9,020 nucleotides of DNA from Comamonadaceae bacterium (lineage in GTDB: Bacteria; Pseudomonadota; Gammaproteobacteria; Burkholderiales; Burkholderiaceae_C). Under the pieces are notes generated by a model that was given only the letters and a program-made list of their open reading frames with translations, did no database searches and had not been told where the DNA came from. The stretch's first letter is position 1. Each line of letters begins with the position of its first letter. The position numbers were made by a program, and so were the translations under genes. Positions 1 through 6,193 of this stretch are shown here, piece by piece. The stretch spans positions 1-9,020 of the forward strand of contig CANHLD010000063.1 in the NCBI GenBank assembly GCA_947461325.1, written 5' to 3'.

Positions 1-60
1 GGTCATATCGATGTGCTCAAGCAAGCCATCAAACTTGCGCGCAATCATCTGGATGATTGA
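1..60 (+). CDS. C-terminal end of an unidentified protein (partial)
   Basis: Frame 1 is open from the window edge to a TGA at 58-60 and encodes 19 residues, starting GHIDVLKQ and ending ARNHLDD, which would form an amphipathic helix. It would converge on nth, whose stop lies 17 bases further on. The fragment is too short to name. The other two plus frames are also open over most of this stretch, and the codon-aligned antisense frame has an ATG at 46-48 reading MIARKFDGLLEHIDMT, so a minus-strand gene start just downstream of nth is a real alternative. Neither has a ribosome binding site or motif that decides the matter. Confidence 0.35.
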   Translation, partial: GHIDVLKQAIKLARNHLDD

Positions 61-77
61 CACCCGACTCTGACTGT

Positions 78-719
78 TTAGTTCCGCAAAGTTTTGGGTT
101 TGAAATCGCACCATGGAGACACTTGACATTGCCAGCACTGCGGTTTGCGCGCCTGGCACACATAACGACCCAGCAATATCAACCAATGGTGGGCATCCAC
201 CAAATAGTCTTTCGGTATGCGCTTGAGCAAACCCATTTCGACTTCATAGGGGTTGGCTCCGGGTGCCAACCCTGTGCGGTTGCCGACCCGGAAAATATGT
301 GTGTCCACCGCCATGGTGGCTTCGCCGAAAGCCACGTTCAACACCACATTAGCGGTTTTGCGTCCCACACCGGGCAAGGCCTCTAGCGCTTCGCGGGTGC
401 GCGGTACTTCACCGGCGTGTTGTTCCACCAGTATCTGGCAGGTTTGCATCAAATGCTTGGCTTTGCTGCGAAACAAACCAATGGTTTGTATGTAGGACTC
501 CAGCGCAGGCAAACCTAAATTGAGAATAGATTGCGGCGTGTTGGCCACCGGAAACAAGCGTCGAGTGGCTTTGTTCACGCCCACATCCGTGGCTTGCGCG
601 CTCAAGAGTACAGCGGCCAGCAACTCGAACACGCTGGTATATTCCAATTCAGTATTCGGCTGCGGATTCGCCGCTTTCAGCGTGGCAAAAAACGGTTCGA
701 TGTGCTCTTTTTTCATCAT
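78..719 (-). CDS. nth: Endonuclease III (DNA glycosylase/AP lyase)
   Basis: This is a base excision repair enzyme that removes oxidised pyrimidines such as thymine glycol and cleaves the abasic site by beta-elimination. The 213-residue product matches the usual length (E. coli Nth has 211). The helix-hairpin-helix motif LPGVGRKTANVVLN lies at about residues 115-128 and contains the catalytic lysine K121; the catalytic aspartate is D139 in VDTHIFRV. The C-terminal 4Fe-4S loop is complete, with cysteines at 188, 195, 198 and 204 (C-x6-C-x2-C-x5-C). Two ATG codons are in tandem at 714-719; starting at the second would give numbering identical to E. coli. Only a weak GAAGTG-like ribosome binding site precedes them. 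It is transcribed away from the aminotransferase gene, with 33 bases between the start codons. All key residues are present, so the call is firm. Confidence 0.97.
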   Translation of the reverse strand: MMKKEHIEPFFATLKAANPQPNTELEYTSVFELLAAVLLSAQATDVGVNKATRRLFPVANTPQSILNLGLPALESYIQTIGLFRSKAKHLMQTCQILVEQHAGEVPRTREALEALPGVGRKTANVVLNVAFGEATMAVDTHIFRVGNRTGLAPGANPYEVEMGLLKRIPKDYLVDAHHWLILLGRYVCQARKPQCWQCQVSPWCDFKPKTLRN

Positions 720-752
720 TCACTTCACAGGGTTTAGGCCCTGATTATCTTC

Positions 753-1958
753 ATGCAATTTGCCCAACGCTTAGACAAGGTCGAAACCTCGGCCATACGT
801 GAACTCTTTAAGTTGCTGGGCAAACCCGGCATCATCAGTTTTGCCGGCGGCTTTCCCGACAGCGCCATGTTCGATGTGCAAGGTATACGCGAAGCCAGCG
901 AACGCGCCTTGCGGGATGAACCCGGTGCGGCTTTGCAATACGGCGCCACCGAAGGCTACAACCCGTTGCGCGAACAACTTGCGGCTTTCATGCAGGCCAA
1001 AGGCGTGGCCGGTTTGCGTGCCGATGAATTGATTGTCACCACCGGCAGCCAGCAAGCGCTTGACCTTGTGGGTAAAACATTGCTTGATCCGCAAGACACG
1101 GTGTTGGTCGAATCGCCGACTTTTTTGGCCACTATTCAGTGTTTCCGTTTGTACGGGCCTACAGTGTTGGGTGTGCCGATTGATGAAGGCGGCGTAGATG
1201 TCGATGCTTTGGAGCAGATGATTCAACAACACCGCCCTAAGCTGGTTTACTTGGTTCCTACATTCGGCAACCCCAGCGGCGCCATGACCAGTTTGCAGCG
1301 TCGACTGCGCGTGCTTGAACTGGCTGTCAAATACCAAACCGTGGTGGTTGAAGATGACCCGTATGGCGATTTGTATTTTGCTGACGCGCCGCCGCCATCA
1401 ATGCTGGCATTGAGTGCGCAAGTGCCCGGCAGCCGTGACTGGTTGGTGCACTGCGGTTCACTCAGTAAAGTGTTGTCGCCAGGTTTGCGTATTGGCTGGA
1501 TGGTTGCGCCACCAGCTTTGTTGGCGCGTGCCACCATGTGCAAACAATTTAGCGATGCCCATACTTCTACCTTTGCCCAAGCCACGGCCGCACAGTATTT
1601 GCAAGCTGGGCGCATGCCTGTCACTTTGCAAAATGTGCGTCAGGTGTATGCAGACCGCGCCCGCGCCATGTGCCAGGCCTTGCAACAGCATCTGGGTGAG
1701 GGCTTGTCGTTTCACGCTCCGCAAGGCGGCTTGTTTGTCTGGGCCAAACTCACGGGCAAAACTGGCTTTACCACCGACGGCAACTTGCTGGCCAAGCGCG
1801 CGATCGAAAAAGGCGTGGCCTTTGTGCCGGGTGCGCCGTTTTTCGCCAATAACCCGGACAACTCCACCATCCGTTTGAGTTTTGCGACTGCCGATGAAAG
1901 CAAAATTGCTGAAGGAATTGAGCGTTTGGGGCAGGCGTTGCGTGAAACTGCGGTTTAA
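753..1958 (+). CDS. PLP-dependent aminotransferase, fold type I (class I/II, 2-aminoadipate/aromatic-type)
   Basis: A soluble cytoplasmic aminotransferase of 401 residues that should move an amino group between an amino acid and a 2-oxo acid using pyridoxal phosphate. Visible landmarks are GGFPDSAMF near 32-40, LQYGATEGY at 61-69, TTGSQQALDL at 96-105 (phosphate-binding region), VPTFGNPSG at 168-176 with N173, EDDPYGDLYF at 200-209 with D201 and Y204, SLSKVLSPGLRIGW at 236-249 with Schiff-base lysine K239 and R246, and IRLSF at 373-377 with R374 as the likely substrate carboxylate-binding arginine. The pattern resembles the LysN/kynurenine aminotransferase-like group, also seen as the C-terminal domain of MocR regulators, but there is no N-terminal helix-turn-helix. 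The substrate cannot be read from sequence. The start is well bracketed: an in-frame TAG lies at 735-737 and the ATG at 753 is the only ATG before the conserved N-terminus. No Shine-Dalgarno sequence precedes it. It ends at a hairpin terminator. Confidence 0.92.
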   Translation: MQFAQRLDKVETSAIRELFKLLGKPGIISFAGGFPDSAMFDVQGIREASERALRDEPGAALQYGATEGYNPLREQLAAFMQAKGVAGLRADELIVTTGSQQALDLVGKTLLDPQDTVLVESPTFLATIQCFRLYGPTVLGVPIDEGGVDVDALEQMIQQHRPKLVYLVPTFGNPSGAMTSLQRRLRVLELAVKYQTVVVEDDPYGDLYFADAPPPSMLALSAQVPGSRDWLVHCGSLSKVLSPGLRIGWMVAPPALLARATMCKQFSDAHTSTFAQATAAQYLQAGRMPVTLQNVRQVYADRARAMCQALQQHLGEGLSFHAPQGGLFVWAKLTGKTGFTTDGNLLAKRAIEKGVAFVPGAPFFANNPDNSTIRLSFATADESKIAEGIERLGQALRETAV

Positions 1959-1983
1959 CGCTCAAATAAACTGCAAAGGAAAT

Positions 1984-2011
1984 AAAAAAGGCGGCTTGTA
2001 CGCAGCCTTTT
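1984..2011. terminator. Bidirectional intrinsic terminator between the aminotransferase gene and gcvH
   Basis: Left arm AAAAGGC (1986-1992) pairs with right arm GCCTTTT (2005-2011). Inside, one G/A mismatch (1993/2004) is followed by a GC/GC pair and a six-base loop TTGTAC. An A-rich stretch on the left and a T-run on the right let it work on both strands, as expected between two converging genes that end at 1958 and 2034. The stem is short, so strength is probably moderate. Confidence 0.7.
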
Positions 2012-2033
2012 GTATGTTCAGAAAAAATCTATT

Positions 2034-2396
2034 TCAGCCCGCAAAAGACTGATATGCCGAGGCATCCATCAATCCGTCTACTTCTGAGGGATTGCTTAAA
2101 GTGACTTGGTAAAACCATCCCGCGCCCTCGGGGTCGCTGTTGGCCAGCGATGGGTCGGCGCGCAATTCTTCGTTGACGGCAATCACGGTGGCTGACACCG
2201 GCATGTGCACATCGGCTGCGGCTTTCACCGACTCCACCACACCAGCCACGCTGGCTTGCTCGACCGACTTACCGATCTCAGCCAGTTCAACAAACACAAT
2301 ATCTCCCAAAGTTTCCTGCGCATGTACCGTAATGCCGACAAAAGCGGTATTGTTTTCAATTCGTACCCACGTATGTTCTGAATGGTATTTGGTCAT
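2034..2396 (-). CDS. gcvH: Glycine cleavage system H protein (lipoyl carrier)
   Basis: The lipoylated shuttle protein of the glycine cleavage system carries the aminomethyl group from the P protein (GcvP) to the T protein (GcvT) and is reoxidised by lipoamide dehydrogenase. The 120-residue product begins MTKYHSEHTW and has VGITVHAQETLGDIVFVELAEIG at about 20-42 and the lipoylation motif VESVKAAADV with the acceptor lysine K58; the NEELRADPSLANSDPEG segment at 75-91 is also typical. E. coli GcvH is slightly longer (129). The reading frame stays open upstream to 2447 and beyond, but that extension overlaps the ETF-QO gene and is arginine-rich, whereas the ATG at 2394-2396 has AGGA eight bases before it. 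The ATG follows the ETF-QO stop by only two bases, so the pair is very likely co-transcribed. Neither gcvT nor gcvP is in the window, which is unusual since the three are commonly together. Confidence 0.95.
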   Translation of the reverse strand: MTKYHSEHTWVRIENNTAFVGITVHAQETLGDIVFVELAEIGKSVEQASVAGVVESVKAAADVHMPVSATVIAVNEELRADPSLANSDPEGAGWFYQVTLSNPSEVDGLMDASAYQSFAG

Positions 2397-2398
2397 GG

Positions 2399-4084
2399 TT
2401 ACATTCCTGCGTAGTTGGGGCCACCGCCGCCTTCGGGCGTGACCCACACAATGTTTTGCGTCGGATCTTTGATGTCACAGGTTTTGCAATGCACGCAGTT
2501 TTGCGCATTGATTTGCAAACGGTCCGCGCCATCGTCTGATTTCACGTATTCATACACACCTGCCGGGCAATATCGACCCTCGGGGCCGTCGTACTGGCTG
2601 AGGTTGATGCACACTGGCACGCTGTCGTCTTTCAGCGTCAAATGCGCCGGTTGGTTTTCTTCGTGGTTGGTGTTGCTGATGAACACGCTGGAGAGTTTGT
2701 CAAATGACAACACGCCATCGGGCTTGGGGTAAGCAATGCGCGTGCTGTGCGTTGCTTGGGTCAAAGACTGGTGATCTGCTTTGTGGTTGTGCACAGTCCA
2801 TGGAGGTGTATTGATACCGATTTTGGGCAAAAACCATTGCTCTATGCCGGTCATTAGCGTGCCGATGAGCTTGCCTTTTTTGAACCAGTTTTTGAAATTG
2901 CGGGTCTGGTGCAGTTCTGTGTAAAGCCAGCTTTGTTTAAAAGCCTCAGGGTATGCGCTCAACTTGTCGTGCGCGCGTCCGGCTTGCAGGGCATTAAACG
3001 CTGCGTCAGCCGCCAGCATGCCCGACTTGATGGCAGCATGGCTGCCTTTGATGCGCGCGGCATTCATAAAGCCTGCGTTGCAACCCAGCAAGGCGCCGCC
3101 TTCAAACACCAAATCGGGCAGAGCTTGCAAAGTACCGTTGTTGATAGCGCGAGCACCATAGCCTATGCGTTTGCCGCCTTTGAGGTGCTTTGCAATGGTG
3201 GGATGTGTTTTCCAACGTTGCATTTCTTCGAAAGGGCTCATGTACGGGTTGCGGTAATCCAGTCCCAGCACAAAACCCAACGTGACTTTGTTGTCTTCTA
3301 AGTGGTAGAGAAATCCACCGCCGAAACTTTCATCTGCAATAGGCCAGCCTGAAGTGTGAACCACCAAACCGGGTTTGGCTAAAGCAGGGTCGACTTCCCA
3401 CAGTTCTTTGATGCCAATGGCAAAGGTCTGTGTGTCTTTGCCTTTATCCAAACCAAAGCGTTGAATGAGTTGTTTACCCAGATGACCGCGCGCGCCTTCG
3501 CAGAACAAGGTGTATTTGGCGTTCAACTCCATGCCGAGTTGAAAGTTATCAGTAGGCTCGCCGTCTTTGCCCAAGCCGACATGACCGGTGGCCACGCCGC
3601 GTACAGCACCGGCGTCGTTGTACAAAATTTCTGCTGCAGTAAAGCCGGGGAAAATATCCACACCGAGGTTTTCGGCTTGTTGCGCCATCCACTTCACCAC
3701 ATTGCTGAGCGACACCACATAGCAGCCGTCGTTATGGAAATTGCGCGGCATCAACCAACCGGGTGTGGCGGTGTGACCGCTCTCAGACAACACCAGCAAT
3801 TCATCGCCGGTGACGGCTTGCGACAAAGGCGCCCCCAATTCTTTCCAATCAGGAAACAATTCGTTCATGGCTCGAGGGTCCATGACAGCGCCGGACAAAA
3901 TATGAGCGCCGGGTTCAGAGCCTTTTTCTATCACCACCACAGAGATGTCTTTGGATTGAGCTGCAGCCAGTTGTTTGATGCGAATCGCAGCGGCCAGTCC
4001 GGCGGGTCCGCCACCGACAACAACCACGTCATAGTCCATGGCCTCGCGCGGGCCAAATTGTTCAAGCAAGTAAGAAGGGGTCAT
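2399..4084 (-). CDS. Electron transfer flavoprotein-ubiquinone oxidoreductase (ETF-QO)
   Basis: A membrane-associated FAD and 4Fe-4S enzyme that takes electrons from reduced ETF (fed by acyl-CoA, sarcosine and dimethylglycine dehydrogenases and others) and reduces ubiquinone. The 561-residue product has the FAD-binding Rossmann fold DYDVVVVGGGPAGL at 17-30 (G24, G26, G29), an acidic/basic VIEKGSEPGAHILSGA at 51-66 typical of the family, GWPIADESFGGGFLYH at 246-261, and a second FAD segment around GCNAGFMNAARIKGSHAA at 334-351. The C-terminal ferredoxin-like cluster uses C506 in RYCPAGVYEY and C530, C533 and C536 in NCVHCKTCDIKDP. No membrane-spanning helix is obvious, as expected for a monotopic protein. 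The start at 4084 gives the common MTxxxLLxQFGPREAMDYDV N-terminus but lacks a clear Shine-Dalgarno; the alternative ATG at codon 16 has GAGG just before it. It is the first gene of a pair with gcvH and is transcribed away from the SDR gene. Confidence 0.96.
   Translation of the reverse strand: MTPSYLLEQFGPREAMDYDVVVVGGGPAGLAAAIRIKQLAAAQSKDISVVVIEKGSEPGAHILSGAVMDPRAMNELFPDWKELGAPLSQAVTGDELLVLSESGHTATPGWLMPRNFHNDGCYVVSLSNVVKWMAQQAENLGVDIFPGFTAAEILYNDAGAVRGVATGHVGLGKDGEPTDNFQLGMELNAKYTLFCEGARGHLGKQLIQRFGLDKGKDTQTFAIGIKELWEVDPALAKPGLVVHTSGWPIADESFGGGFLYHLEDNKVTLGFVLGLDYRNPYMSPFEEMQRWKTHPTIAKHLKGGKRIGYGARAINNGTLQALPDLVFEGGALLGCNAGFMNAARIKGSHAAIKSGMLAADAAFNALQAGRAHDKLSAYPEAFKQSWLYTELHQTRNFKNWFKKGKLIGTLMTGIEQWFLPKIGINTPPWTVHNHKADHQSLTQATHSTRIAYPKPDGVLSFDKLSSVFISNTNHEENQPAHLTLKDDSVPVCINLSQYDGPEGRYCPAGVYEYVKSDDGADRLQINAQNCVHCKTCDIKDPTQNIVWVTPEGGGGPNYAGM
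2405..2408 (-). promoter_or_regulatory. Ribosome binding site of gcvH inside the ETF-QO coding end
   Basis: On the minus strand AGGA lies eight bases before the gcvH ATG, within the codons for the last Ala-Gly of ETF-QO. It decides the gcvH start at 2396 and suggests translational coupling between the two genes. Confidence 0.6.
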
Positions 4085-4123
4085 GGTGCATCAGGGTATG
4101 TCAACAGAGCGACAGATTCTATG

Positions 4124-4152
4124 CGTTGTAGAACATTCACCATGGTGATAAT
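4124..4152 (+). promoter_or_regulatory. Candidate promoter and palindromic operator for the SDR-thioesterase pair
   Basis: The 142-base region between the ETF-QO and SDR start codons holds a perfect 12-base palindrome, TCACCATGGTGA, at 4137-4148. It overlaps GATAAT at 4147-4152, a five-of-six match to the -10 consensus on the plus strand. A weak -35 candidate (TTGTAG, 4126-4131) lies 15 bases upstream of it. A protein bound to the palindrome would cover the promoter spacer. The assignment is by eye; no binding protein is known. Confidence 0.35.
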
Positions 4153-4226
4153 GCAATCTTCAGGTGGAGAAGTACGGCTTATTTCAAAGCACCATTTAAT
4201 TCCCTGTTTTTTGATTGGAGACCTCT

Positions 4227-5009
4227 ATGTCATACAGCCTTGATTTATCCGGACGTGTTGCCTTGATCACTGGAGCTTCCAGCGGCCTTGGCGCTCAGTT
4301 TGCGCGTACATTGGCCAGCGCCGGGGCGGCTGTGGTTTTAGCCAGCAGGCGGGTGGAAATGCTCAAGTCATTGCGCGCTGACATCGAAGCTGAGGGCGGG
4401 GACGCGCATGTGGTCAGCTTGGATGTGACCAGCCAGAAAAGTATAGATACAGCCGTTGCTTTTGCAGAAAAAGAAGTCGGGCCTATCGACATCCTTGTGA
4501 ACAACTCCGGTGTCAGCAACACACAGCGCTTAGTTGATGTGAATGAAGAAGATTTTGATTTCATTTTCAACACCAATGTGCGCGGCGCATTTTTCGTAGC
4601 GCAAGCAGTGGGTGCCCGCATGTTGGCGCGAGCCAAAGATCTGGAGCCAGGCACATTCGTAGGCGGTCGCATCATCAACATCGCATCCATGGCTGCCATG
4701 CGTGTGTTGCCGCAAATTGGCGTTTATTGCATGAGTAAATCTGCCGTGGTGCAAATGACCAAGGCCATGGCTTTGGAATGGGGCAAGCATGGCATCAATG
4801 TCAATGCTATTTGCCCGGGCTACATAGACACCGAAATCAACAGTCACCACTGGCAAACCGAGCAAGGCCAAAAACTGGTGAATATGATGCCTCGTAAACG
4901 CTTGGGTCATCCCAAGGACTTAGATGCTTTGCTGGTCATGTTGGCCAGTCCGCAAAGTGACTTCATCAACGGTGCAGTCATCGCGGCTGACGATGGATTT
5001 GGTATATGA
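4227..5009 (+). CDS. Classical SDR-family NAD(P)-dependent oxidoreductase
   Basis: A 260-residue short-chain dehydrogenase expected to oxidise a secondary alcohol or reduce a ketone with NAD(H) or NADP(H). The cofactor motif TGASSGLG is at 15-22; the NNAG motif is present as NNSG at 92-95; catalytic residues are N117, S154, Y167 and K171 (YCMSK), all at normal spacing, followed by CPGYIDTEI at 196-204. R41 and R42 after the second beta strand (VVLASRR) suggest NADP preference, which is inference. The ATG at 4227 is chosen because GGAGA at 4217-4221 sits five bases upstream; a TTG at 4215 would bury that site. The gene overlaps the thioesterase gene by ATGA, so the two are probably translated together. 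A hydroxyacyl-CoA or similar lipid-derived substrate is plausible from the neighbour, but the sequence does not fix it. Confidence 0.93.
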   Translation: MSYSLDLSGRVALITGASSGLGAQFARTLASAGAAVVLASRRVEMLKSLRADIEAEGGDAHVVSLDVTSQKSIDTAVAFAEKEVGPIDILVNNSGVSNTQRLVDVNEEDFDFIFNTNVRGAFFVAQAVGARMLARAKDLEPGTFVGGRIINIASMAAMRVLPQIGVYCMSKSAVVQMTKAMALEWGKHGINVNAICPGYIDTEINSHHWQTEQGQKLVNMMPRKRLGHPKDLDALLVMLASPQSDFINGAVIAADDGFGI

Positions 5010-5425
5010 GGATTGAGATCCCAGACAAGAAAAAATGGGTGTACGACAAAGTCATCCCCATTCGATGGGGTGACATGGATGCCATGGGGCATTTGAACAA
5101 TGGGAGTTATTTTCGCTACCTAGAAACCGCGCGAATCGATTGGTTCACGCAGCTAGGCTGTTCGCCTTTGCCCACTGGTGAAGGCCCGGTCATCATCAAC
5201 GCTTTTTGCAACTTTTACAAACAGCTTGAATACCCCGGTGAGGTGCTTATCAAAATGTATGCAAGTGACCCCGGTAGAAGCAGTTTTGATTCTTGGGCGA
5301 CTATGGAGCGCATGGACATGCCAGGCGTGATCCATGCGGCAGGCGGAGCGACCGTGGTGTGGGTTGACTTTCCTGTACAAAAATCTATGGCTTTGCCGGA
5401 TTGGCTTCGAGCATTGATTGAATAA
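5006..5425 (+). CDS. Hotdog-fold acyl-CoA thioesterase (4HBT-type)
   Basis: A 139-residue single hotdog-domain protein likely to hydrolyse an acyl-CoA thioester to the free acid and CoA. The active-site region WGDMDAMGHLNNGSYFRYLE occupies 21-40; D25 aligns with the catalytic aspartate of the Pseudomonas 4-hydroxybenzoyl-CoA thioesterase, and GHLNN is the usual helix N-terminus for this family. The length is typical. The start codon overlaps the SDR stop in an ATGA arrangement, and the SDR plus thioesterase therefore look like one functional unit. The substrate is unknown; short to medium acyl-CoA or an aryl-CoA are both possible. No hairpin terminator is seen after the stop, so read-through toward the TetR gene cannot be excluded. 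Confidence 0.9.
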   Translation: MRIEIPDKKKWVYDKVIPIRWGDMDAMGHLNNGSYFRYLETARIDWFTQLGCSPLPTGEGPVIINAFCNFYKQLEYPGEVLIKMYASDPGRSSFDSWATMERMDMPGVIHAAGGATVVWVDFPVQKSMALPDWLRALIE

Positions 5426-5454
5426 ATTGTTGAAGGACAGAAAAGAACGAAGGT

Positions 5455-5533
5455 GTTTGCAATTTACTTATAAAGATATAAATAATTTTTTAAAAAAAGC
5501 TATATTTATTTAAATTTCGTATAAGATTGTTTC
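5455..5533 (+). promoter_or_regulatory. Very AT-rich probable promoter region of the TetR-family gene
   Basis: Between the thioesterase stop and the regulator, 62 of the 70 bases at 5461-5530 are A or T. The stretch contains a T6A7 tract (5486-5498), two TATAAA hexamers (5469-5474 and 5477-5482), a TATAAG (5520-5525), and an inverted AAATAA/TTATTT pair (5480-5485 and 5506-5511). TTGCAA at 5457-5462 is a possible -35 but its spacing to TATAAA is short (14). This is good promoter material and could also be intrinsically curved or bound by an AT-preferring protein; the exact promoter cannot be fixed by eye. Confidence 0.45.
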
Positions 5534-5566
5534 TTGTCTGAAGACAGATGGAAACACCCTCAAGCC

Positions 5567-6193
5567 ATGCGCAAGCAACCCGTTCAAAAAAGGTCTCAAC
5601 TGACCATTGAAGCTATTTTTCAGGCTACTGCTCACTTGGTTGAGCGAGAGGGCATGGTCAGTCTCACGACCAATAAAATTGCTCTCAAGGCAGGTTTTTC
5701 TGTGGGTACGCTGTATCAGTATTTCTCTAGTAAAGATGAAATTTTCAGGGCCATGGTTCAGTTCTCACGCGAATCGGTTTTGAAAGAACTGAGCAGTTTC
5801 ATGTACCGTATCGAAACTAGAATTGACACTCAAACCATCGACCCCGAGCAATTCTTCAGACAATACATCCAAATTTGCATCAAAGGATTCGCTTTCAGTA
5901 ATGATGAATTCCAATCCATCAAACGACTGTGCTGGCTGGTTGAAACGCCTGAAGAAACCAGCAACACATTGCAAATCATGGTGGACAGATTAAGGGCTTG
6001 TCTCAAATACATCAAGCACCCCTATCTGGCAAGAATGTCTGCCACGCGTTGCTATATTTTGAACCGCTCGCTGATGGGGTGTTTACGCAGTGCCTCACTC
6101 GAAAGATTGGAGCTGGAAAACGCCCAAGAGTTCGAGGACGTGTTGGTGGAAATGATCTTGGGTCAGTTACAACTCTCAACCCAGACAAGTTGA
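5567..6193 (+). CDS. TetR/AcrR-family transcriptional regulator
   Basis: A one-component repressor-type protein of 208 residues from the ATG at 5567. The N-terminal DNA-binding domain starts MRKQPVQKRSQLTIEAIFQA and has the helix-turn-helix at about residues 34-53 (TTNKIALKAGFSVGTLYQYF), the hallmark of the family, followed by SSKDEIF. The remaining C-terminal part is all helical and should be the ligand-binding and dimerisation domain; it carries no recognised ligand motif. A TTG at 5534 in the same frame would add 11 residues (219 in total); neither start has a convincing Shine-Dalgarno sequence. TetR proteins often control themselves and neighbours, so the SDR-thioesterase pair upstream or the AhpD-like gene downstream are candidate targets, but this is inference. 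Its TGA directly abuts the stop codon of the converging AhpD-like gene. Confidence 0.92.
   Translation: MRKQPVQKRSQLTIEAIFQATAHLVEREGMVSLTTNKIALKAGFSVGTLYQYFSSKDEIFRAMVQFSRESVLKELSSFMYRIETRIDTQTIDPEQFFRQYIQICIKGFAFSNDEFQSIKRLCWLVETPEETSNTLQIMVDRLRACLKYIKHPYLARMSATRCYILNRSLMGCLRSASLERLELENAQEFEDVLVEMILGQLQLSTQTS

Noticed and set aside
303..318. Inverted repeat around CCACCGCCATGGTGGC
   Set aside because: It lies within conserved nth coding sequence near the catalytic aspartate codons and is explained by codon content.
771..1337. Minus-strand open frame of 188 codons
   Set aside because: Antisense shadow of the aminotransferase gene, without motif or ribosome binding site.
2397..2447. N-terminal extension of gcvH (in-frame ATG at 2447, arginine-rich leader)
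   Set aside because: It overlaps the end of ETF-QO, has no similarity to H-protein N-termini, and a well placed ribosome binding site precedes the ATG at 2396.
4215..4226. TTG start four codons upstream of the SDR start
   Set aside because: It overlaps the GGAGA ribosome binding site for the ATG at 4227, and the ATG start gives the usual family N-terminus.
3461..4243. Long plus-strand open frame of 260 codons
   Set aside because: It lies almost entirely antisense to the well supported ETF-QO gene and its translation shows no recognisable domain.
5426..5460. Possible terminator after the thioesterase gene
   Set aside because: No stable inverted repeat is present; the T-rich stretch further on lacks a GC-rich stem.
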